A stretch of 64,000 nt of DNA from Eudorina sp. 2006-703-Eu-15 (Eukaryota > Chlorophyta > Chlorophyceae > Chlamydomonadales > Volvocaceae). The position numbers were made by a program, and so were the translations under genes. Below the pieces are notes generated by a model. That model searched no databases and was not told the origin of the DNA. It saw only the letters and a program-made list of their open reading frames with translations. The DNA is taken from NCBI GenBank assembly GCA_003117195.1, contig BDSI01000009.1, forward strand, positions 558,001 to 622,000, read 5' to 3'. Position 1 is the first letter of the stretch, and each line of letters begins with the position of its first letter. This document shows, one piece after another, positions 12,664-21,275 of this stretch.

Positions 12664-13962
12664 GGCGAGGCGCGGCAATCCTCGCAATCCTCCAAAACAT
12701 TCGCTGACACACGGGGATCACAAACGGGCTTTCGCGCAACTGCCAACGAACAGGGGCGGCACCTGGCGTGGCGGTTGGCGTGCAGCGCGAGTGGGAGCTG
12801 GTGGTTGTGAAAGGGCGCGTATGGGAAGCTGCGGTGGAGTACGGCGGAGCTCGGTGGAGGCTGGATGACGCCGCGGCGCGCGAGTGGGAGGGTGTACGGT
12901 AGTTGGGCGGCGAGGCGTGTGGGAAGTTGCGACAGAGTTCGGCGGGGCAAGGAGAGGCTGGCGGTTGGCGCGCCGCGCGAGTGGGAGTGCATGGTCGTGC
13001 GCGCGCCGTTTGGGAAGCTGCGTGTGAGTTGCGCGTAAACCCTGGAGAGACGCATGTGGCTGACCCCGTTTCCATAGGCTGCCTCACTCTGGGCTCACAC
13101 GGGCTCACCGCGTTGACACTGGGACCCTCGCGCGGCGGGACTCGCTGGGGTGCACGACGGTGGCTGGGGGCACGCGGGGCAAAACATACTCGATTACTGA
13201 CATTGGCGATTACGTGCAGGCCCTTCGATTGAACAAGCAAGGGAGCAAGTGGGCGCCGGTATAAAAAGCAAACCACGCGCCCTGCACAGCTGCAACACAC
13301 GTCAGCGGGGAAAGGCAGGCTGTTTACTTTATCCTGGGGCACATGAATTGTCTAAGAGAAGCGTGCTTTTTTCCAGCACTTTCCTGCTGCTTCTAGGGTG
13401 GTCTGGCATTCCTGTCACAGGCTGTTTCAGAGCCGCTCAGCTTCTGGAGGGATCTGCACAGGCTGGCACAGGCCTCTGGAGGGCTCTGAAGGGCTCTGGA
13501 GGTTGGTTGCCGAGAAAAGGGCGCTCGGCGTTCATTTCCGCTGACCTTCGTTTCCCCTGCGCCCTTTCCCCTGTCCCCTGGCTCTCAACACTTTTTCTCT
13601 TGGCTCTGGAACTCGATGCGACCGCCCCTCCCCCTTCAGGGAAAGGGGCAAGCCAACACGACCGCCGCCTGTGCGCCTGGCCGCTGCGCATGCTTGGCAG
13701 GCCAATAGCCAATTGGCCCACTATCCAGTTGCAAAGGCCGAGGCAAGCTGAAAGCCAGTCGAGGCGGGTATTCAGGAGTTGATGAACGCCGGACGTTGAA
13801 TGTTTGGCAGGCCGGCAGCGCCGCTGCACAGCCCAACGGTCGCACACCTACCTTCCGCAAGCACTTACTGGCATCCACCACCTCGCAGCGCTGTAGCACC
13901 TCCAACAGCCGCGAGAGGAAGGCACGGATGCCGCCTGCCTGGGGCACGCTGGGCCAGCATAG
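12664..13962. other. Intergenic: 3' flank of GTPase gene with a three-fold ~95-bp imperfect repeat
   Basis: Between about 12,768 and 13,035 three diverged units follow one another. Each contains a CGCGAGTGGGAG core and a later TGGGAAGCTGCG or TGGGAAGTTGCG core. No TGTAA was found on the + strand between the stop and the LINE at 13,963. A TATA-like GGTATAAAAAG at 13,257-13,267 has no convincing gene downstream. The 177-codon frame at 13,249 lacks recognisable domains and I do not call it. Confidence 0.5.
13849..13947 (-). pseudogene. Possible orphan exon, unknown gene
   Basis: On the minus strand a short frame reads GIRAFLSRLLEVLQRCEVVD and then ASKCLRK before a donor-like GTAGGT. It has amphipathic-helix character and ordinary codon use, unlike the flanks. 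It has no start or neighbouring exons and ends a few bases from the 5' truncation point of the LINE copy at 13,963. It could be an exon fragment stranded by insertion, or chance. Confidence 0.2.
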
Positions 13963-14566
13963 TGGCTAGCCGCCCGGCGGGCAGTGGCGGACTTTTGGAG
14001 CCGGCTCTACGACTTCGCGGAGCTGGGAGTTCCAGTGAAAGGGTGGTCAGCGGTGGGGGCTACACACCCCATCTTGAAGGTGCAGGACGGTGGCCCGGTC
14101 CCGTCCGGCCAGGATTCTTAACCGAAGCCCTGTAGGCATTCAGTAGTAGTGGGCCGCGGGTGGACGGGGCCCTGACGCCCAGTGGAGCTATCGCTAGGTG
14201 TGGGCGGTTTTTCAGCCCTGTGGGACCGTACGGGCAGGCCCCTGATGGTGACTCGCGAGCTCCCGTGGCCCTCCAAGACTACGGGCCACCGCTGGAGAAG
14301 TGACCCCGCCTTGGTTGGGGTGATGGTTCGCTAATAGGGGCGCCCTGGTGGCTAACTCCCCCTGAACGGGCTTTATCCCTTGCCATGGTTGGTTCTCAGG
14401 AACGGGGTGGTTCCCTGGTAGTGTGGGCCCGGGGAGTGTTTCGGTGCACTTGTGGAGCCTGTCCGGAGCGCCATGGTGGCGTTAGTTCATTTAGGCAGTG
14501 TATGGTGAGGAAGCCTCGGCTGTCGCCGTTGGCTGTCACCGATGACCCGCGGGGTCCGCTGTAACA
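13963..14566 (+). mobile_element. 5'-truncated non-LTR retrotransposon (LINE), 3' end copy 1
   Basis: Near-identical to 45,248-45,868. The first about 160 bp encode the end of the LINE ORF (AVADFWSRLYDFAELGVPVK, then GWSAVGATHPILKVQDG and a stop near 14,120). A 3' UTR of about 440 bp follows, ending CCGCGGGGTCCGCTGTAACATCCT. Relative to copy 2 there is a small deletion just before the stop. The 5' truncation inside the ORF is typical of target-primed reverse transcription. Confidence 0.88.
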
Positions 14567-14651
14567 TCCTTAATAATATAGTGGCGCCACCCGTCCGGGA
14601 GCCCCGGTCGGTTACTCATCAAGAGGTCCCCTTCACCGACCGCGACAAGCA

Positions 14652-14889
14652 ACTTCTGGGGATTCCGCCCGATGCTGTGCCTATCCCTTTGGTAGTGTTG
14701 CCTCGCTGTGCGCCTCTGCTTGCTTCAGTGTCTGTCTGGGTGGGGTCATGGCCCAGTGTGTTCTTTATTGCGGCGTTGAGGTGTGGAGGTGTCTTGCCGC
14801 CTTGGCGGTGGGGCCTGCTGGGTCTTGCCCTGGTATACACCGTTGATCCCTTTGGGGTCCGCTGTAACGTTCATTCATTCATTCATTCA
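14652..14889 (+). mobile_element. LINE 3' remnant with CATT tail, copy A
   Basis: Homologous to 37,400-37,673, and its last about 65 bp to 47,951-48,027. It ends GGGGTCCGCTGTAACG followed by (TTCA)n/(CATT)n at 14,870-14,889. The GGGGTCCGCTGTAAC terminus is shared with the 13,963 and 45,248 LINE copies, so the two groups are probably related subfamilies differing in the terminal repeat. There is no coding capacity. Confidence 0.8.
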
Positions 14890-15327
14890 ACATGTCAGCA
14901 GCAGTCGCTGTCCGCCGCTGCGCTCCTTCAATCGCATTAGGTGGCTGAGCGCGGCTCAGTCAGAGTCTGGCGGCCTGCGCGTCGAAGGAGAACTTGGGCA
15001 GCGCCGGCACACAACGGCAAGTGGCCAAGTTTAGTACAAGAGCAAGTTTAAGCAGTACAGAATACACACCAGCGCTCCGCTCCAGCAGTTTATTCATACT
15101 ACGTACTTTCAAAGACCACAGGATAATGAGAGGGGAAACTGGTAACTCGCATTCTCACATTCGCAATACATCTTTGAGTTTTTGCCTTCACCTGTCCACG
15201 ACAGAGCATTGTGCACAAAACCGCGTCTTGCACTTGGTCTCAGGATTGACCCGATCTTCATCTGGATGTCAAAATTTTTGCGCTTCCAGCATTCATCCAA
15301 ATTCATCGGAGAACCCGCTCCGACGAC
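14890..15327. other. Spacer, nothing recognised
   Basis: The stretch between the CATT tail and the Cys-rich ORF is lower in GC than the gene bodies. I see no ORF, RNA gene or repeat that can be supported. Confidence 0.4.
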
Positions 15328-15819
15328 CTACGACCACCGACCACTAGAACTCAAACCACTTCTCGCAATAAACAAACTGAACAGAAATACCCAAAAGTTG
15401 AAGGAAATTGCGCGGGGCATCTGCATCCGCCGCATGCATTTGCCGTCCAAGTGGCCATCGCACACACCGCACGCACCGCACTTGCCGATAATGTTGAACG
15501 GTGGCGATCTTCGATTCAAAGACAACGCTGCGAGGCGTTGGTCGGGATCCCTCACGCAATAGCAATGAAACAGTTCTCGTCGTTGCAAACGCAGACGCAA
15601 CTTACCAGAACGTTCACCAGTGTCGCCTGATCCACATCTTGCGCATTCTTTCTTGATCGCAAATTCCCTCACTGTAATCATCTCGCATCCGTTGCGAGAG
15701 TTCTGCGATAGCCGCTTTTCACAAGGCCCACAAAGCAACTTAAAAATCCAAAAACGGTTAGAATTGGTTTTGTGATTGCAGGTTAGTACAGTCTTCCTTC
15801 CAGACAACTTCATTTTCAT
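15328..15819 (-). CDS. Hypothetical Cys-rich 163-aa protein with a half-CXXC-like cluster
   Basis: A single uninterrupted minus-strand frame starts at an ATG and has codon use far less GC-biased than the neighbours. Cysteines are grouped: LCGPCEKRL, ECARCGSGD, FHCYCVRD and KCGACGVCDGHLDGKCMRR. The last resembles the CGxCxxC...KC..R half of a CXXC-type zinc finger. A short hydrophobic stretch (FNFWVFLFSLFIA) lies near the C-terminus. I do not recognise the protein. It could be a genuine low-GC gene, part of a transposon-encoded protein, or a chance frame in AT-richer DNA. The 387 bp upstream (15,820-16,206) hold nothing else I can support. Confidence 0.35.
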   Translation of the reverse strand: MKMKLSGRKTVLTCNHKTNSNRFWIFKLLCGPCEKRLSQNSRNGCEMITVREFAIKKECARCGSGDTGERSGKLRLRLQRRELFHCYCVRDPDQRLAALSLNRRSPPFNIIGKCGACGVCDGHLDGKCMRRMQMPRAISFNFWVFLFSLFIARSGLSSSGRWS

Positions 15820-16206
15820 TCATTTGTGAACACCGGTCTACGGTATTCAGCTGTCGCAGTCGACGTGGGGTTCCTTGCCGACGCTCCAGGACGCTCATCC
15901 CATACCGAGGGCACCTTTGGGCTGAAGTGTGCATCACCTGCCTCGCCTATGCAACGCATGTAGTGTAGGGAGGCAGGGCGGCTCTTGGATGGACGCGTGC
16001 TATACATGCTAAACTGACAGTCATTAAGTTACGACTTTTCTCGCACGCCCCTGCACCAAGAAGATCCTGCATCAAGGCTCCAGCGGTCAAAGGCCCGGAG
16101 GCCCCGCAGCCTTGAGCCCTTGCTTTCCGCTGTCCGGGTGGCGTATATTTATCTTCTCTCAACCCTTGCGGGCGGCGTAGGCCACGCTATCTAGACATCG
16201 CACTCC

Positions 16207-17942
16207 ATGCACGTGGACCGGGAGAAGCAGCGGGTTCAGCTGCGCACAGCCCTGCAAGCCCGTGGAGCTGACCTGACGCGCTTCGGAGATGTTGTTCTGG
16301 ACAAGTTGTGGGACAACGGCTATTGCAACGCGCGTGCTCTGCAGGTGGCCTCCAGGGAAGGCCTCAAAGCCTCTGGGCTGCCGCCTGGCGTTATTGACCA
16401 CATCCTAGCGCTGAAAGGTGCGCAGATTCCGTCTAGACTTTAATGCACGCTAGAGGTTGGGGGCTTTCAACCACGATGCCTGCGTCTGCCCGTCTCCTGT
16501 TACTTAACCCGATGGGGCCTGGGAAGCATCGGTGGGTGGTTAGCAGAGCTTGCGTGCGGCGTGCCTGTGACGTGCAGCGGCAGCCAAGACGACATCGGCA
16601 GCCTAACGGGCTAACGCAAGCGCGCTTCGCGTTTCCGCGCGTCGCATTTACACACTCTGACATGCAACTCGTGAACTCCACGTGTTTCCCGACCGCTCCC
16701 ATGTCGTGCAGCCTCGGCGGCTGGCTAGGGCGTGGGGAGCACGACGGGAGCTGGTGAGTTGGTTGTACTACGGTACCAGACTTGACCTGAGCTAAAAGCC
16801 CTAGTGTCCCGCGGCGGTGTAGTACGTACGTGTTTGAGCTATCGCGAAGAGCGCGGCACAAACGGCGGTAATGAAGCCTGGCGTGCAATTACCCACCTAT
16901 ATGGTCCCCCTGGCCGCTCCCGTATTTCAGGCGTGGCGGCATGGCATAGCTGGGATCGTTTGTTGGTTGCTTGGATTGGCGCCTTTCGGGTGCGGGTCAG
17001 GGGGCCTCATCGGCGGGGTTCCCAACAGGGAGCTCTGAAGACCCCGCAGCTAGGCCTGTCGTTCGAGGGAATTGGGTTGGTTTTTGAGGAGGCGCGTTGC
17101 AGCGTTGCAAGCCGCAATGCATAGGATGTTAACCTTGGCCGCAGCGGTAGACCGTTGCGTAGTATGCTTGAGATAAAGTCTTCGAGGGCCTAGCAGGGGA
17201 CCCAGGGCCTCGCTCGTCCTTTGCCCTGCAGTCCTGCTGGAGATCCTCTTCCCGTCCACCCTCTACTGCATCACCTTCACGCTGTACGATGGAGTCCACG
17301 TGGCCATGCGGCTCGTCTCACACGCGAAGGCCAATGGATTCAGGTGGGCACCCAAAGACCCATCACGCCGACAGATAGACCCCTTAGCGAAGCCCCCGCG
17401 GCGAATTCAAAGTAGCTGGGTTAGATCCCGGCGGACAGACCTTCTCACGTTCTCAGGGGTCCGCGCCTGGGGCAAAACCTATGCTCGCATGTCTTTCCGT
17501 GCACAGACAATTTGGTTGCAACTGCTTCGTGTTGACGCGCATCAGGGGCGAGGTCAGGCACGAGTCGACGTCGCGGTCCGACTTCACGCTCCTGCTCAAG
17601 ACTGTCGACGAGGCGAGCGAGCCAACACTGGAGCGCTTCGTAAGCTGGCTGGCGACACAGGTGCCGGTCCGCGCCCCTGCCGTGGAGACCAGCGTGGCGT
17701 TTACCAAAGCAGAAGATACGAAGGCCGCACGCGTGGAGGTGACGTCGGACTTGTCCAACCCTCTAACCCGCGACCGGGGGCTGCTGGACATGTACGGCCA
17801 GGGGCAGCTGACCGTCTACGCTGCTGAGGAGGTGCAGCTGGCGCTAGAGAAAGCAGCAGAGGCAGTGGAGCAGAGCGAACGGCTCAGCATTTACTCGTTA
17901 AACGACCTGGGCAAGTCGAGCACGTCTTCGATTAACGAGTGA
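16207..17942 (+). CDS. Unknown protein with N-terminal SAM-like header domain (3 exons, 252 aa)
   Basis: Exons 16207-16417, 17232-17343 and 17507-17942, with phases agreeing (G|TC and AG|A). Residues about 15-70 form a SAM-like helical unit (LDKLWDNGYCNARALQVASR ... GLKASGLPPGVIDHILAL), a type seen in fungal and algal Crinkler-class proteins. The remainder (LLEILFPSTLYCITFTLYDG, QFGCNCFVLTRIRGEV and a helical C-terminus) I do not recognise. It lies 3.3 kb upstream of the NTPase-nuclease gene on the same strand. Intron 1 holds one copy of the TGTG...CACA element also found upstream of that gene. It could be a stand-alone header protein or the 5' half of a formerly larger gene. A TGTAA at 18,837-18,841 is a possible poly(A) signal. 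Confidence 0.5.
16617..16860 (+). mobile_element. MITE-like element, copy 1 (in intron 1 of the SAM-like gene)
   Basis: About 244 bp and about 93-95% identical by eye to 20,815-21,057. Inner inverted ends are GCGCGCTTCGCG and CGCGAAGAGCGC, and the right end is CACA. The left terminus is degenerate (CAAG instead of TGTG) and the flanks share only AACG, so target duplication is not clean here. Confidence 0.75.
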
Positions 17943-19265
17943 TGGTGGTGGCGTCGTCGTGCGGAAGCCTCCACTGGGTTGCTCAGGCCTCCGGCGTGCG
18001 CTAGTTGCGCCAACTCGCGTGGGTGGCTGGAAGGTGTGGGAGGCGTTTTGGAGGTGACAAGGGGCGGGGGCTAAGGGTAGTGGGCCTTACTATTAGGGAT
18101 TGACGGGCAGATCTTGCATTATCCTGTGTTTTCCTCACCTTTCATGAACTAGTCGAACTACGAATACCGCCACGAACTGCTCCCAGGGTTGCGGTACGCT
18201 AACATCGTGTCGTGGTGAAAGAAAGCAGGGCACATGGTTTATGTTGAGTGTTGGAGGGAGTTGCCGAGGCGGACAGAGGCAGGCTGGTCGTCCGGCATTA
18301 TGGAAAACGGGCGGCCCCTACATACATCCGACACGTCACACGGCTGGCGGCCCAGAGTGGCAGGAAGCCCTGGGTAGGCGCATTCGAGATCGGTTAGGTC
18401 GTGGTTAGTCTGGTCCCCGTGACCAGTCACCTGCTGGTCATCAGTCATCTGGTCATCAGCTGCGGGATGGGCGGTTTGAGGTGGAAGCCATGGCCGGGTT
18501 CGTCACACGGCGGCAGACCTGTCATCGTTTCCACTGTTTTGGGCGCGCTCGCTCATTTCGGGCGCGCGGTTTCCGGCAGATGTGAATGAACCCTTATAGA
18601 TCGTTGGTGGCCAACGGTGCATCAGAGAGGGGCTTGCTTGCACATGGGCAATATGAATACAAATACTGCAATACTACTGAGGCACCTTCGCGTCCTTAAC
18701 TCATGCAAATGGCGGGGCTCTGGCGAGCTCCGGTTAGGCTGGGACTTGCTTTGCGCGGAGTCGGCCGCGGGAGGGTTTGCAGCTGCATCAGATTACTCTT
18801 GTCGCTTGTGTGCGTGGACACTCGGGTTGTCCCCTCTGTAACACCACAATCTGTGCTTTCATCTGGGTGTGGATGGAGACCTTCCACTGACAGACGGTAG
18901 TTCTCCAAGGCCTTGCATTATCAGCGGTATGCAAGGTCGCCCTCATGACGCAAGTGTGCGCTATGCATGGTACGGCAGGATGTGAGCAGGCCGTGCGCGA
19001 CAGGAGGGCGCACGGGTGCACTACTCGCCCCACAATGAGCTGGACCCAGCCCGTGGCTCAAAGGCGTGCTTCCACTCACGTCTCCCCCGGCTCCGAGCCC
19101 GAATCCTCTGCAATACACTTAAAGGGCTGCTCCAGCACCTGCTCGGTAGGACGCTTCTTGCCACCCTTAGTCCTACGTGGATGGAAGGGGCGGGACAGGG
19201 AGGGCGGGGGTGAGAGGGGGAGAGGTGGCGTGTCGCAGTGCGGCATGTGTGTGTGTATGGGCAGG
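17943..19265. other. Spacer with 3' UTR of the SAM-like gene
   Basis: No supported gene. It includes clustered CTGGTCATCAGT-type short repeats at about 18,410-18,460, TGTAA at 18,837-18,841, and a purine-rich run (GGGAGGGCGGGGGTGAGAGG) near 19,197. All short frames look random. Confidence 0.4.
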
Positions 19266-19636
19266 TCACGAGGCCAACACATATAGCCGGGAGTGCTGGC
19301 AGCCATCTCGCGGCGATGCCCTGCCCGGTTACTCGTGCTCCATCCCCGGCGTCGACGCTGCTGTGGAGCTGTACCGGGAGGCGGAGCTCTTCCCAGGGCC
19401 TTCCACCGAGGGCTACCTGCTCACGCAGTGCGGACTGCGGGTCCACGGGCCGCTGTTTCCGAACTCTGCTGACGGCAGCGCGCGGCTGCTGGCCGAACTG
19501 GCGGGACCTACTTGTCGAGGGCGGGTATACGCCAGCACACAGGCTGATCGCGGCGGTGGTGAACCTGCACAAGCGAGAGGACTGCCAAGAGCTGGCCCCC
19601 TTCCTGAGCGCGCTGCTCACAGAAGCAGGATATTGA
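19266..19636 (+). pseudogene. Frameshifted ORF fragment between the SAM-like and NTPase genes
   Basis: A plausible 3' splice acceptor (GTATGGGCAG, to 19,265) is followed by a coding-like frame containing IPGVDAAVELYREAELFPG and LLTQCGLRVHGPLFPNSADG. Near 19,485-19,512 the coding character moves to another frame (WRDLLVEGGYTPAHRLIAAV ... ELAPFLSALLTEAGY, stop TGA at 19,634). A single-base indel would explain this, as would an assembly error. I recognise no domain. It is either a decayed exon of the same locus or a real last exon with a sequencing error. Confidence 0.35.
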
Positions 19637-20814
19637 CGGAAGGTGCGAGGCACTGAGCTGAAGGGGTGGTGGCCGCGCGAACACAGGGAGGCGTGCGGTT
19701 AGGTGGTGAAGAGGCGGCAGCGCCCCTCCTAGATTCGTTTTGGGCAAGCCGGCAAGCCGTGATGGGGGCGAGCAAGAAGTGCGGTGGCGCGTGTGTGCGC
19801 TGGCTGCCCAGACGCGGCTCAGGGGGTGTGCCTCACACAGTATAACTTCAACCCAGGCCTTCGTCGGTGGGGTCGGGCGCGTGCGCGTGTGCGCGTGTGC
19901 GAGCAGCGCGGAGGGTGGGCATCCCGCCGGTCTGGTTACAAACAGTCGCTGGGCACCCGCAGGATCCATTTAGCGTCTGTGTGGATATGGATACCCGCTT
20001 GGAGGACACTATTAAGCGTGCTCGGCGGATTAGGATACGTGGCAAGTGGATTAGAAACGCAGGATGAGGTGGATTCGGATTCGCGTCCGAACCCGCGTCT
20101 GCAAGGATTGGGATACTGACTGGGCGGACACGGTTGCGCAGCGCAAGGATCAAGATTCGCGCGTTACGGATACGCTCTGCATACGGCGTAACACTGTAAA
20201 CGACATGCCGCCGTAATTGACATGTCGCCGTAAATGACAGGTTACACCCGTGGCTAGGGGTGCGGGCGGCAGAGGGGGCCGAGGTAACGGCCACTCACCA
20301 AGCTCGGTGGCAGAACCACTGGAGATGGCCCACCCGGAAGAGAGGGGCGGTCGGGCGGATCATCGATGCAGCCGTGTTCTCGGCCCCGAGCGGTCGCACA
20401 TCGGCGGTTAGAAAGGCTTAAATTGTCGTACATCTTTTGTGCCGAGCATGGAAGTCTCCTCGGATGAAGATTGGGAAGGAAAAGTGAAATCCAAACGGAA
20501 GCTGAAGGTTTACGTGACCGTAGCATCGCACTGCCCAGGCCCGGGCTGCCAGACCGGCGTTACCTGTGCAACTGGGTTTTTACCTTTTACATATTCAATT
20601 GTCATGGTTATTAGAGATGAGTAGCAAGCAGCGGGCTGTCGAGGCCGTGCGCGCAAAGGCGTCGGGCAACGAGAAGAATACGCTGCTAGCATTTCTGGGC
20701 AGACAGACGGACGCCGAGCTGGCCTAATGGAAGATGATGATGCCATTTGTGGCTTTGTGGAGGCCAGAGGTGCGCGACGAGTCGCCAACCCCTCGGCACA
20801 CACGTTGGAGTACG
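19637..20814. other. Spacer with micro-ORFs, possible 5' exons of the NTPase gene
   Basis: Two short coding-like stretches stand out. 20,449-20,508 encodes MEVSSDEDWEGKVKSKRKLK and ends at a donor-like GTTTAC. 20,617-20,727 encodes a 36-residue frame beginning MSSKQRAVEAVRAKAS, after which the frame stays open past its TAA. Neither joins in phase to the first certain NTPase exon by an obvious splice, so they are noted and not modelled. TGTAA occurs near 20,194. Confidence 0.35.
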
Positions 20815-21057
20815 TGTGCGCGTTTCGCGTTTCCGCGCGTCGCATTTACACACTCTTGACATGCAACTCGTGAACTCCACGTGTTTCCCGACCGCTGCCA
20901 TGTCGTGCAGCCTCGGCGGCTGGCCTGAGCGTGGGGAGCGCGACGGGAGCTGGTGAGTTGGTTGTACTACCAGCAGACTTGGCCTGAGCTAAAAGCCCTA
21001 GTGTCCTGCGGCGGTGTAGTACGTACGTGTTTGAGCTATCGCGAAGAGCGCAGCACA
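20815..21057 (+). mobile_element. MITE-like element, copy 2, TGTG...CACA with GTACG target duplication
   Basis: A 243-bp element flanked on both sides by GTACG (20,810-20,814 and 21,058-21,062). Termini are TGTGCGCGTTTCGCG at the left and, reading inward on the other strand, TGTGCTGCGCTCTTCGCG at the right: imperfect terminal inverted repeats with a 2-bp slip. No coding capacity. The second copy is at 16,617-16,860. Confidence 0.78.
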
Positions 21058-21275
21058 GTACGCTGGCCATCGCGGGGATCTACCTCTGCCGCTGCGGGCA
21101 CACCTGCGCGACCGATGGCCCGGCCGACCGATAAATATCCTCAGAGGGGTTGGGGTTGTTGGGGTTTGTTTGCCCGAGGCACCGTGAAGCAGCCGCTCCC
21201 CCTTCCGCTCCGCTGCTCTCCTCCTCCTTAGCGCCTCACCGCAGCAAGTCACGGGTCGACGAACGCGCAACGGCA

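Noticed and set aside
13249..13782. 177-codon + strand frame behind a TATA-like box
   Set aside because: No domain, no homologous pattern, and low-complexity GGCTCTGGAGG repeats. The TATA-like motif alone is not enough.
16620..16860. Short frames within the repeated 243-bp element (for example MQLVNSTCFPTA...)
   Set aside because: They are shared by both copies because the element is repeated. The element has inverted ends and a target duplication, so it is better explained as a non-coding transposon.
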